28,585 nt of DNA from Roseiarcus sp050015575 (GTDB taxonomy: Bacteria > Pseudomonadota > Alphaproteobacteria > Rhizobiales > Beijerinckiaceae), in the NCBI GenBank assembly GCA_050015575.1, contig JBEKBD010000053.1, positions 1 through 28,585 of the forward strand. The letters run 5' to 3'. The stretch's first letter is position 1. Each line of letters opens with the position of its first letter. Shown one piece after another: positions 8,121 through 17,259 of the stretch. A program made the position numbers and the translations under genes. The notes beneath the pieces are model-generated. The model saw only the letters and a program-made list of their open reading frames with translations, was not told the DNA's origin and made no database searches.

Positions 8121-10995
8121 TCAGAAGTCGATGACAAGGCGGCTCAGGTTCGGCGCCAGGATCACGTCACCCTGGATGTCGCATGGCTTGCCGTCCGCGC
8201 GAGCCCGCTTGGCACCCGGATAGCGGTACGTAATCCGTTCGGGCGCGAGACCCGACAGCGCGAGGTCGACCGTAGCTTGCGATCGACCGCGGCGCGCCCG
8301 CAGGCTCACGGCGCCGAAGGCCGTCGGCAAGTCGCTGAGCGTGACGCCGTCGTTGTCCCACCAGGCGTCCGGCGCGCCCCTGAACAGCTCCAGCGTGCGG
8401 CCGTTTTCGCGCACCAGCATCCGACGAATCGCGGCGAAGAATTCCGCGGCGATCCAGGTGTGCGGCATGTCGCCGATGTAGTCGGGCGCCCGCAACTCCC
8501 CCCAGACGACTTCCGCCCATGCGCGCCAGCCGGGCGGCCGACGCGAATCCATCATCTTGGCGAGCTGCCGGAAGGCGTCGTCGAACCGCCCGAGCGAAAC
8601 GAACGCGTTGAGGTTGCGCAGTTCGTACGGCGAGTAGTTTCCGGTGAAGCCGGGCGCGGAAATCGACGCGACGCGCTCGGCGGCGCGGTCGTAGGTGGCG
8701 CCGATCAGTTCCGCCGGGAGCGCGTCGTCGACCCGGCAGGGTTCGAAGGCGACCGAGGTCGAGGGGGGATCGACGTCCTCACGATCGGCCGAACCTGGAA
8801 CCAGGTTCGACTTCATCGCAGCGGCGGTCATGCGGATCGAGCGGGTCAGGCTGGCCGCCAAAGCGGACCCTTGCGCTCTGGCGTGATCGGCGGCCGCATG
8901 ATCGCCGATTTCGCGCGCGAGGTATTCGCAATTGCGCCAGGCGCTCAGGGCGAAATAGTCGTCCCAGTAGCTGAACGACGGCTTGCTGTAGCCCTCGTGG
9001 CTGATCGACGGCGCGACGAGGCCGTAGAAGCGGCTCGCGGGGTCGTGCGCCGCATTGGTTTGCGCGACCAGCGTCGCGATGAATCGCGTCGCGCGGACGA
9101 CCGGCTCGAAGACGGCCTCGAGAAACGCACGGTCTCTGGCGACGCGGTAGACCTCGGCGGCGACGCCGACAAATTCGCCCTGGGCGTCGAATTCGACGTC
9201 GCTGCCGTAGCCGCGGTTGACCGAGCCGTCGACATTGAGGATCGGCGGGACCAGGCCGCTCGGGTAGATGCGCTCGGCGTACCAGAGGACATAGCGCTTG
9301 GCTTCGTCGATCAAGCCCGCCCACAGCAAGGCGAGCGCCTGCGAGGAGCCGTCGCGGATCCAGGTGCGGTCGTAGTTGCGTGGGCCCGGCTTGAAGGCGA
9401 CGCGGGTGGCGTTGACCAGAATGTACGCGGTCTGCGCTTCGAGCGTGTCGCTGATCTCGCGGTCGCCGACGACGATCCGGCGCGGGCCGAGCTTCTTTCG
9501 CCAGGCGCGACGGACACGGTCGCGCGCCGGCGCGAAAGCGATGTCCGCGCGCGGAGCGATGTCGTCGCGCATCGGCGCAGAGACGTTGACCGACACCGAG
9601 CGAAAACGAGAACTCGCAGGCGGCGCTGACCAGGCTCGAGGCCGAGCGGAGGCTGGGCGCCGTGCGGCGCGGCGCGGCGTCGATCAGCTTCACGACGTCG
9701 CCTTCGTCGAAATCGACGATCGCCGCCGCGTCGGGCTCGCGCGAGAACGCGGCGAAGATCCGGTCGTTGACCGACAGCCGGGCGCCGTCGACTGCAACTG
9801 CGTTGACGTTGGCGTGGCCGCCGTGCTGCCAGTAGGGATTGACCTGAACCGGGCGCACGGCAAGAACCAACGCCGCGGTCTGCGCCGCGGCGCTGCGGTT
9901 GGCGAGCCGGTGCTCGGTCAGGACTTGCCCGGCGCGGGCGAAAGCGGTCGTCCGCAACTCGACGTCCTCAACCGACCATTCGACGCTGGCGATCGGCATC
10001 GAGCCTGCGGCGAGCCGCTGTTTCACGCTTGCGCAACCCGGCGCGCCATGCAGCGCGCCGCCGAGCCGAACGAGCGGTGTAATCTGCGGCGAACCGCGGC
10101 GCGGCTCTAGATCGCCATATTCGTCGAGCAGCGCCTGCTCGCCCTGATCGACCTCGCCCAGCGCCGTCCAATAGACTTGGCGGCCGAGGAGCGACTGTGG
10201 ATAGAGTTCGCCGCGCCCCGATTGCGCCGCCCGCTCCAACTGGCCGATCGGCATGCGGTCCTTGTTGAGGATGCGCAGCTTCAGTTCGCTGACGACGGCG
10301 CCGCCGGGCGCGCTCGCCTTATGCACAGTCAGGCGAAAATAGCGGCTCCTCGTCGAGCGCCACCAGAAGCTGTCGGTTCCCCCGTCGCCGGTTTCGATGC
10401 GGCCCATCTCGCGAAAGGTTTCACCGTCGTCGGAGAGATGCGCCGAGAACACGGTTCCGTAAGCGTCTCCCCACTCGATCAAGGCGCCGAGCGGAGACCG
10501 CACGGCGCCGAAGTCGACCGTAATGCTCTCGCCGGCGGGAACATTCACGGCGGCGTGGCCCAGCGCGGCGAGCCGACCCGCCTCGCGCACCGAGGCGGCC
10601 TCCTCGGGAGCGTAGAGGTTGATTTCGACGATCTCCGGCCCGCGCTCGGCCGTCGGGTCCTCGCTGGTCCAGCGAACGAACCGCGCCTCGACCGCCGGGA
10701 AGGCGAATACGTCCTGTCCGGCCTCGCCATGGCGCGTGCGGCAGAACTCGGACCACGCCGTTCCGTCGACCGACGACGCAAAGCGATATTTCGCCGACGC
10801 GCGTTCGCCCCAATAGACCTCGAGCCCGCCGAGCGTCGCAACCGCGCCGAGATCAATCTCGAACCACGGCCTGTCCGCCGCCTCCGGCGTCCAAGCCGTC
10901 GCGTAGCTGTCGTCGACGGCGCGCTGCGGATCGCCGCTGCTGGCGGCGACTCGCCATTGGCGTTTGGGCGGAACTTTCATCAGGGCTTCCGACAT
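8121..10995 (-). pseudogene. Discoidin-domain / six-hairpin glycosidase-like protein, frameshifted
   Basis: Two overlapping minus-strand frames together make one protein of about 957 residues. The N-terminal frame (from about 10995 to 9600) carries an F5/8 type C (discoidin) carbohydrate-binding-like domain (AVDDSYATAWTPEAADRPWF, FEIDLGAVATLGGLEVYWGE) and a second beta-rich segment. The C-terminal frame (about 9600 to 8121) has an (alpha/alpha)6-barrel glycosidase-like domain: YDRTWIRDGSSQALALLWAG, ISHEGYSKPSFSYWDDYFAL, WAEVVWGELR. Such domains occur in glycogen-debranching, GH15 and GH63-like enzymes; the substrate cannot be told. Removing one base from the four-base run at 9603-9606 joins the frames as EFSFRSVSVNVSAP. 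Start choice is open: ATG 10995 or 10980 fit the domain boundary, while ATG 11199 has a GAGG site but adds an Arg-rich tail. Either a recent mutation or a sequence error. It is divergent to the ABC fusion gene. Confidence 0.8.
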
Positions 10996-11297
10996 CGAGG
11001 GTAGGTCCGAGACGCCGCACAGGCAAGGGCGGCCGATCGGGCGCGCGCCGGAGGGTCGACCGCGCTCGCGCGCCCTTCGCCCGCCTCGCCGCGCCTTCGC
11101 AGGGGTTGTCGTCGCGACGAGGGCGTCCTTTCGACGCAGCCTTGGCGCAGTCGGCCCCGGCCGGTCAGTTGTTTTGGTCGCCAAATTGGATAATGACATT
11201 GGCCTCGACCTCGCGGCGCCGTCCGCCCTGCCTGGATCAAGTCGAGCGGCCGGCCTAGGGAGGCCGCCCCGAGCGCAATGCGAACGGATGCGACGCC
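10996..11297. other. Intergenic region between divergent glycosidase-like and ABC transporter genes
   Basis: About 300 bp separates the two divergent starts. The minus-strand glycosidase frame stays open up to ATG 11199, which is preceded by GAGG motifs, so part of this stretch may be coding. A short hairpin lies at 11251-11266 (arms CGGCCT and AGGCCG, loop AGGG). No promoter could be set with confidence. Confidence 0.5.
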
Positions 11298-13115
11298 ATG
11301 GCGAGTGCGGGAAAAGCGACGCCGAACGCCGGAAACGGCGACCAGCCGCGCGAAGACAGCGTCGTTTCGCAGTTGATCGGCTTGGCGGCGGCGCTGTGGG
11401 CGTCGCGCCACCGCGGCAGGGTCATCCTGCTGCTCGTCGCTCTGGTCGCGGTTGTCGGCGCGAGCGCTTATGCGCAGATTCTGCTGAACGCCTGGAACCA
11501 GCCGTTTTACGATGCGCTATCGCGCAAGGACGTTTCCAGTTTCATCGTGCAGCTCGGCGTATTCGCCGAGCTGGCGGGCGTGCTGCTAGTCCTCAACGTC
11601 GCGCAAGCGTGGCTCAACCTGAAGTCGAAGCTCATCCTGCGCAAGCGACTGGTCGAAGACCTCGCCGCCGAGTGGCTAGCGCCGCTGCGCGCCGTCCGCC
11701 TCTGGCAAATCGGCGAAATCGGCGAAAACCCCGACCAGCGCATCCATGAAGACGCCAGGCACCTGACCGAACTTTCGACAGATCTGGGCATCGGCCTGCT
11801 GCAGTCCAGTCTGTTGCTGTTGAGCTTCGTCGGCGTGCTGTGGATCCTGTCCGACAACATGGTCGTCACGATCGCCGGGCGCGCCTTCGTCCTGCCGGGC
11901 TACATGGTGTGGTGCGCGCTGCTCTACTCCGGAGTCGTGTCGCTGTTGAGTTGGCTCGTCGGCCGTCCGCTGATCCACCTGAACGCGGAGCGTTACGCGC
12001 GGGAGGCGCAGTTTCGCTTCGCGCTCGTGCGGGTGAACGAGGAAATCGAAGGCGTCACCCTCGACGGCGGGGAGGCCGACGAGAAGGAGCGTCTCGATTG
12101 GTTCGTTCGCGGCATCATCCAGGTCTTCGAGCAGATCATCGTCGCCACGACCTGGCTGACGAGCGTGACGGCGGGCTTCGGTTGGCTGGCGATCGTCGCG
12201 CCGATTCTTATCGCCGCGCCCGCGTATTTCTTCGGCGCCATGACCTTCGGCAAACTGATGATGGTCGTCGGCGCGTTCAACCAGGTGCAGCAAGCGCTGG
12301 GATGGTTCGCCAACAATTTCTCCAGCATCGCCGACTGGCGGGCGACGCTCCTTCGCGTCGTGAGTTTTCGCACGATGTTGCTGACAATCGACAAGGTCGG
12401 CGAAAGTCAAAGCCAGATCGAGTTGGACGGGCGGCACGAGGAATCGATCGTCATCGACGAACTCTGGATCGCGACGCCCGAGGGGCGCCTCACGCTGACC
12501 GAATCCCATCTGGAGGTTAAACCGGGCGATCACGTTCTCATCACCGGCGATCGTGACGCCGAACGCAAGCTGTTCCAGGCGATCGCGGGACTTTGGCCCT
12601 GGGGCGGTGGCCGCGTGGCGCGTCCGCGTCGGCAGTCGATAGTCTTCATGCCGACGCCGGGCTACGTGCCGCCCGGAACGCTGCGCGAGGCGCTCGCCTA
12701 TCCCCATCCGCCGCAGACCTATGACGACGCGCGCATTCGCGAGGTTTTCACCATCGTCGGTCTCGACCACCTCGCGCCCATGCTCGACGAGAACGAGCGA
12801 TGGGATCGGCGGCTGAGCGACAACGACAAGCAATGCCTGGCGGTCGTCCGCGTGCTCCTGCAAAAGCCGCATTGGGTCGTGCTCAACCGGGCGCTCGCCG
12901 CCCTCGACCACGAGGTGGCGCGACGCGTGGCGGCGGCGTTCGAGCGACACTTGGCGGACGTCGGCGTCATCTACATCGGACCGCTGCCGAACGGGCACGG
13001 GCATTTCCCGCGAGTCGTCAACCTCGTGTTGGATCCGCAGGGGCCTCGCTTCAAACCGTCGGTCAAGGCGGAAGCCCTTGACCCGCGCGAAGCCGCAGCG
13101 GCTTCGTCGCGTTAG
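11298..13115 (+). CDS. SbmA/BacA-YddA-type ABC transporter fusion with degenerate ATPase domain
   Basis: This 605-residue protein fuses an ABC_membrane_2 (SbmA/BacA-like) membrane domain (about 20-365) to an ABC ATPase-like domain (about 385-590). The membrane part shows the family features LNAWNQPFYDALSRKD, NPDQRIHEDARHLTELSTDL, RPLIHLNAERYAREAQFRFA and RVNEEIEGVTLDGGEADEKE. The ATPase part keeps landmarks such as QAIAGLWPWGGGRV, PPGTLREALAYP and WDRRL, but its catalytic motifs are gone. Walker A reads GDRDAERKL instead of GxxGxGK[ST]. The Q-loop is MPTPG, the signature is LSDND, Walker B is VVLNRAL and the switch-His position reads GPLP. Relatives I recall tolerate an odd signature and Q-loop but keep the P-loop lysine. 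The frame is intact, so it may work without ATP hydrolysis, like SbmA/BacA, which are proton driven. The transported substrate is unknown; peptides are possible by family. Confidence 0.88.
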   Translation: MASAGKATPNAGNGDQPREDSVVSQLIGLAAALWASRHRGRVILLLVALVAVVGASAYAQILLNAWNQPFYDALSRKDVSSFIVQLGVFAELAGVLLVLNVAQAWLNLKSKLILRKRLVEDLAAEWLAPLRAVRLWQIGEIGENPDQRIHEDARHLTELSTDLGIGLLQSSLLLLSFVGVLWILSDNMVVTIAGRAFVLPGYMVWCALLYSGVVSLLSWLVGRPLIHLNAERYAREAQFRFALVRVNEEIEGVTLDGGEADEKERLDWFVRGIIQVFEQIIVATTWLTSVTAGFGWLAIVAPILIAAPAYFFGAMTFGKLMMVVGAFNQVQQALGWFANNFSSIADWRATLLRVVSFRTMLLTIDKVGESQSQIELDGRHEESIVIDELWIATPEGRLTLTESHLEVKPGDHVLITGDRDAERKLFQAIAGLWPWGGGRVARPRRQSIVFMPTPGYVPPGTLREALAYPHPPQTYDDARIREVFTIVGLDHLAPMLDENERWDRRLSDNDKQCLAVVRVLLQKPHWVVLNRALAALDHEVARRVAAAFERHLADVGVIYIGPLPNGHGHFPRVVNLVLDPQGPRFKPSVKAEALDPREAAAASSR

Positions 13116-13789
13116 ACAGCCTCTCGTCACCGAGTCGGCGGGACGCAGGCGAGCCGCAGACGTTTCTGCGAGGCCCGCGGGGATTGCTCGACCATGCGAT
13201 CGCCGAAGCGCCGCCTCACGCCAAGCGCGCTCCGCACGACCAGCGCGACGTCGATCCCGGTCCGCTGGAAAAGATGCGCCAACCCGCCCCGCGGCGCGGC
13301 CCATCGCCATGCTCGGTCGGCCCGAACCTCATGACCAGCTTGCGGGTCAAGAAATCATAGGGCAATTGCAATGACATAAGCGTTCGCAGTTTTGTCCTTC
13401 GAGCCCGGCGTCAATGTCGGTCGGCTCTTTCGGCCATTGGCGGCGCCGGCGCGTTTGTCGCGTCGGCGTGGACGGCGGGGCGGCGGCCGAGTGTTCGGCT
13501 CGCCTGCCAGCCCGCTGACAAGCCTCGAGCCCGGCGACGAAAACGAGTGGTTCATCGACCACGATGCGACGAACGGCCTCGGGGATCTTCGAATAGGGCG
13601 TAGCGGGCGCGGCAGGGCTCGTCATAGGGATGGCGTCCTCGGCGGGCTCGGAGCCGCCGCGACGCGCTTGCTCTTGACATCGCGCGCCAGCCGAGCGTGA
13701 CATCGCACGCGAGCCGTGCGAGCGTTTCGACCGATGGGGCGGGATTTTTCGACGACGCGCTCGGCGCGCCGAGCCGCAGGAGAGCCGTG
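13116..13789. other. Long intergenic region without a convincing gene
   Basis: No frame on either strand matches a family I recognise. A minus-strand frame from ATG 13625 down to 13347 begins MTSPAAPATPYSKIPEAVRR, which looks protein-like for about 35 residues, then becomes Arg/Pro-rich. Short plus-strand frames are Arg-rich and uninformative. A hairpin lies at 13703-13721 (arms TCGCACG and CGTGCGA, 5-base loop), about 70 bp upstream of preT. The stretch may hold decayed gene remnants and the preT promoter. Confidence 0.5.
13778..13784 (+). promoter_or_regulatory. Ribosome-binding site fixing the preT start
   Basis: AGGAGAG ends five bases before ATG 13790. This supports that ATG over the upstream in-frame GTG at 13697 and the GTG codon just before it at 13787. 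Confidence 0.75.
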
Positions 13790-15163
13790 ATGGGAATCGT
13801 CTCCGAACAGCCTGGGATCGCCGACGTGGCGCGGGGGCGCCTCAGTCGCGAGGCGCTAGAGGCGAATTTCGCCGACCTGCATCCGCCGTTGAGCGCGCAC
13901 GAAGCGAGGATTGAGGCCGATCGCTGCTACTTTTGTTATGACGCGCCGTGCGTGCGCGCTTGCCCAACCGCCATCGACGTCCCCCTCTTCATCCGTCAGA
14001 TCGCCGCCGGCAACCGGCTCGGCGCGGCGCGCACGATTCTCGACGCCAACATCATGGGCGGCATGTGCGCGCGCGTATGTCCTACCGACACGCTTTGCGA
14101 GCAGGCCTGCGTGCGCGAGGCGGCCGAGGGCCAGCCGGTCCGCATCGGCCGACTTCAGCGCTACGCCGTCGACGCGCAGATGGAGGCCGGCAGGAATCCT
14201 TTCGACCGCGCCGCGCCGAGCGGCAAGCGCGTCGCCATCGTCGGCGCGGGGCCGGCGGGCCTCGCCTGCGCGCATGCGCTCGCAGTCGCGGGCCACGAGG
14301 TCACGATATTCGAAGCGCGAGAGAAGTCCGGCGGGCTCAATGAATACGGCATCGCCGCCTACAAGACGCCGGACGATTTCGCCGCCAAGGAGGTCGCCTT
14401 CATCCTCTCGATCGGCGGCGTCACGGTCAAACACGGCGTCGCGCTTGGGCGCGACATTTCGCTCGAGGCGCTGCGGAGCGATCATGACGCGGTGTTTCTT
14501 GGGCTCGGTCTCGGCGCGACCAACAAACTCGGCCTGGCTGGCGAGGGCGAGCTCGCCAATGTCATCGACGCGGTCGATTATATCGCCGACTTACGGCAGG
14601 CTACGGACCTCAGCAAACTGGCGGTGGGGCGGCGCGTCCTCGTCATCGGCGGCGGCATGACCGCGGTCGACGTCGCGGTGCAGTCGAAGCTGCTCGGCGC
14701 CGATCGAGTGACGATCGCGTATCGACGCGGCACCCATCAGATGAAGGCGAGCCGATTCGAGCGGCGCCTCGCGCAGACCAGCGGTGTGCTCATTCGCCCC
14801 TGGGCGCGCCCGGTCGCGCTGGAGAGCCATGGCGGCGCGGCGAGCGGCGCCCTATTCGAGCGCACGCGCGAAGAGGACGGCGCCCTGGTCGGCGCCGGGC
14901 GCGCCTATCGCGTCGAAGCCGACGTGGTGTTCGTCGCGATCGGCCAGAAGGCGGCGCCCGAGGCGCTCGCCGGAGCGGAAGTTCAATGCGATAAGGACGG
15001 GCGCATTGTCGTCGACGAGGAGCGGCGCACCAGCCTTGCCGGCGTGTGGGCGGGCGGCGATTGCGTAGCGGGCGTGCTGGACCTTACGGTCCGAGCGGTC
15101 GAAGACGGCAAGCGGGCGGCGAGATCGATCGACGCGGCGTTGAAATCGACGGCGCAGAGCTGA
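13790..15163 (+). CDS. preT: NAD(P)H-dependent dihydropyrimidine dehydrogenase-type subunit PreT
   Basis: This 457-residue flavoprotein is the electron-input subunit of the PreTA type of dihydropyrimidine dehydrogenase, related to the GltD small subunit. The N-terminal domain has eight cysteines for two [4Fe-4S] clusters: C46, C49, C54, C58 and C93, C97, C103, C107. The FAD site is AIVGAGPAGLACA (about 149-161) and the NAD(P) site is VIGGGMTAVD (about 285-294). A C-terminal GD motif, WAGGDCVAG, closes the FAD site. It should move electrons from NAD(P)H through FAD and Fe-S clusters to PreA in the cytoplasm. The preA start follows its stop by 11 bases, so the two form an operon. The frame is open further upstream to 13697, but homology begins after 13790. 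Confidence 0.92.
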   Translation: MGIVSEQPGIADVARGRLSREALEANFADLHPPLSAHEARIEADRCYFCYDAPCVRACPTAIDVPLFIRQIAAGNRLGAARTILDANIMGGMCARVCPTDTLCEQACVREAAEGQPVRIGRLQRYAVDAQMEAGRNPFDRAAPSGKRVAIVGAGPAGLACAHALAVAGHEVTIFEAREKSGGLNEYGIAAYKTPDDFAAKEVAFILSIGGVTVKHGVALGRDISLEALRSDHDAVFLGLGLGATNKLGLAGEGELANVIDAVDYIADLRQATDLSKLAVGRRVLVIGGGMTAVDVAVQSKLLGADRVTIAYRRGTHQMKASRFERRLAQTSGVLIRPWARPVALESHGGAASGALFERTREEDGALVGAGRAYRVEADVVFVAIGQKAAPEALAGAEVQCDKDGRIVVDEERRTSLAGVWAGGDCVAGVLDLTVRAVEDGKRAARSIDAALKSTAQS

Positions 15164-15174
15164 AGGAGAACGCC

Positions 15175-16464
15175 ATGGTCGATCTCAGCGCCAATTTCGT
15201 CGGCATCAAGTCGCCCAACCCGTTCTGGCTCGCCTCGGCGCCGCCGACCGACTGCAAGATCAATGTCGAACGTGCGTTCCGCGCCGGCTGGGGCGGCGTC
15301 GTATGGAAGACGTTGGGCGAGGCCGGACCGCCCGCGGTCAACGTCTCCGGCCCGCGCTACGGCGCCCTGTACGGCCCCGACCGGCGGGTGTTCGCGCTCA
15401 ACAGCATCGAGACGATCGCCGACCGCGATCTCGCCGTCAATCTGCAAGAAATCAAGCAAGTCAAGTGCGCGTGGCCCGACCGAGCGGTTGCGGTGTCGCT
15501 GATGGTCCCGAGCGAGGAAGCGTCGTTGCGAGAGATCCTCGCGCGGGTCGAGGACACCGGGTGCGACGGCGTCGAGCTGAACTTCAGCTGCCAACCCGGC
15601 GTGTTCGAGCTCGGCGAGACGCCCGAGACCATCGAAACGGCGACGCGCTGGTGCAAGGCCCACACACGCATGCCAATCATCGTCAAGTTGACGCCGAGCG
15701 TCGTCGACATTCGCGACCCCGCGCGCGCGGCCCAGCGGGGCGGCGCCGACGCCGTCTCGCTCATCAACGCCATCCCCTCGATCATGGGGGTCGATCTCGA
15801 CGCGATGACGCCCGTCGATCCGATCGACGGCAAGGGCGCGTACGGCGGCATGTGCGGCCCAGCGGTCAAACCGATCGCGCTGGCGATGGTCGCCAAAATC
15901 GCACGCGATCCGATGACCGCGGGACTGCCGATCTCAGGGATCGGCGGCGTGACAATCTGGCGCGACGCGGCGGAGTTCATCGCGCTCGGCGCCGGCAACG
16001 TGCAGGTCTGCGCCGCGGCGATGACCTACGGCTTCAAGATCATCGACGAGCTGACCTCCGGGCTGAAGAACTTCATGGCCGCCAAGGGCTACCAGCGCAT
16101 CGACGATTTCCGCGGCCGCGCCGTAGAGAACGTCACGGACTGGCGGTTCCTCAACCTCAGCTACGTCGCCAAGGCCGAGATCGATCAGAGCCTGTGCATC
16201 AAGTGCGGACGCTGCCATATCGTCTGCGAGGACGCTGCGCGCCAGGCGATTTTCGCATCCGTCGACGGCGAGCGCAAATTCGTCGTCAACGACGCGCGGT
16301 GCATCGGCTGCAATCTGTGCGCGCTGGTCTGCCCGGTGGAGAATTGCATCAAACTCGCGCATCGCGCCGAGGGCGTCGATCCGCGCACCGGCTCGAGCTA
16401 TGCGCAGCGGCCACGCATGTGGACGGCGCATCCCAATAACCCGGCGACGAAGGCGGCGGAGTAG
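15175..16464 (+). CDS. preA: Dihydropyrimidine dehydrogenase-type subunit PreA, altered active site
   Basis: This 429-residue protein has a dihydroorotate-dehydrogenase-like FMN barrel (about 1-310) and a C-terminal two-[4Fe-4S] ferredoxin domain with C341, C344, C347, C351 and C376, C379, C382, C386. Family segments are clear: GGVVWKTLGEAGPP, MPIIVKLTPSVVDIRDPARA, YGGMCGPAVKPIALAMVAKIA, ISGIGGVTIWRDAAEFIALG. With PreT it would reduce a pyrimidine-like ring using NAD(P)H. N136 and C139 (NFSC) match Asn668 and Cys671 of mammalian enzyme. The following mobile loop, usually CPHGMxERGMG..., is replaced by CQPGVFELGETPE and is about six residues shorter, and the NT pair is N198-A199. The substrate may therefore differ from uracil/thymine. 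No hydantoinase or ureidopropionase gene is nearby. AAGGAG at 15163-15168 supports ATG 15175. Confidence 0.9.
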   Translation: MVDLSANFVGIKSPNPFWLASAPPTDCKINVERAFRAGWGGVVWKTLGEAGPPAVNVSGPRYGALYGPDRRVFALNSIETIADRDLAVNLQEIKQVKCAWPDRAVAVSLMVPSEEASLREILARVEDTGCDGVELNFSCQPGVFELGETPETIETATRWCKAHTRMPIIVKLTPSVVDIRDPARAAQRGGADAVSLINAIPSIMGVDLDAMTPVDPIDGKGAYGGMCGPAVKPIALAMVAKIARDPMTAGLPISGIGGVTIWRDAAEFIALGAGNVQVCAAAMTYGFKIIDELTSGLKNFMAAKGYQRIDDFRGRAVENVTDWRFLNLSYVAKAEIDQSLCIKCGRCHIVCEDAARQAIFASVDGERKFVVNDARCIGCNLCALVCPVENCIKLAHRAEGVDPRTGSSYAQRPRMWTAHPNNPATKAAE

Positions 16465-16638
16465 GAGCGGGGCCCGGCAATCGCGGACGCCGCGCCGGTT
16501 CGTCGGGGGCGCTTTCGGGACGGACGATCGACGCGACGGTCGCGCGCGGCAGCGGCGCGATCCTGACGCGCGCCGCCGATGCATCGTTCAAGCGTCGTCG
16601 TCTCCGCGAAGACCGGCCTCGCGCCTGCCCGCGATCGG

Positions 16639-17259
16639 CTATTTCACGACGACGGGCGTGCCGATGTGAACGCGGCTGTAAAGATCGATGACGTCGAGAT
16701 CGCGCATGCGAATGCAACCCGAGGAAACCGCCTGACCGATCTCGTCGGGTTCGTTGGTGCCGTGGATGCGGTAAAGCGTGTCGCGATCGCCCTGATAAAG
16801 ATAGAGGGCGCGCGCACCCAAAGGATTGTCGTAGGCGCCGGCGAGCGGGCCGTGCGAGAGATAGACCTTGAATTCCGGCCAGCGTTGCATGATCGAGGCG
16901 GTCGGCATCCACTGCGGCCATTCGACCATGTGACCGACGCTCGCGCGCCCGGTCCAGCCGTAAGCTTCCGCGCCGGTCGCGACCTGGTATTGGATCGCTT
17001 GCTTGCCCGGCAGCACAAAATAGAGGTGCTTGGTGGTCGTGTCGACGACGATCGTCCCCGGTTTCTCCCCGGTCGGATCGCCGACCCGATTGCGCACGAT
17101 CGGGATCGACCATTCCTCCGGCGGAGCGAGCGCCATCATCGCCTTGTCGTGAGGCGTCAACTTCGTGTCGACCGCCATCGGCGAGCCGATGGGAGCGCAA
17201 CCGCTCAACAACGCGCCGGCCAACAACGCCACGCCGATGGTGAATTTCGTGCCTGTCAT
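16639..17259 (-). CDS. L,D-transpeptidase (YkuD domain) lipoprotein
   Basis: This 206-residue protein begins with a lipoprotein signal, MTGTKFTIGVALLAGALLSG followed by C21, the lipid-modified cysteine in an LLSGC lipobox. The YkuD catalytic domain occupies about 65-206. Its active-site motif is visible as HGTNEP (H166) followed by SSGCIRM (C182, R184). Such enzymes form 3-3 crosslinks in peptidoglycan or attach proteins to it in the periplasm. The ATG at 17259 is preferred over a GTG at 17283 because it begins the signal peptide directly, though its ribosome site is weak. It is convergent with preA and has no obvious operon partner. Confidence in the family is high; the exact crosslinking role is unknown. 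Confidence 0.93.
   Translation of the reverse strand: MTGTKFTIGVALLAGALLSGCAPIGSPMAVDTKLTPHDKAMMALAPPEEWSIPIVRNRVGDPTGEKPGTIVVDTTTKHLYFVLPGKQAIQYQVATGAEAYGWTGRASVGHMVEWPQWMPTASIMQRWPEFKVYLSHGPLAGAYDNPLGARALYLYQGDRDTLYRIHGTNEPDEIGQAVSSGCIRMRDLDVIDLYSRVHIGTPVVVK

Noticed and set aside
11676..13310. 544-codon open frame on the minus strand
   Set aside because: It is antisense to the SbmA-like transporter gene, whose membrane domain is clearly recognisable.
13078..13374. 98-codon plus-strand frame after the ABC transporter gene
   Set aside because: It overlaps the transporter 3' end, is strongly Arg/Ala-rich, and shows no family pattern or ribosome site.
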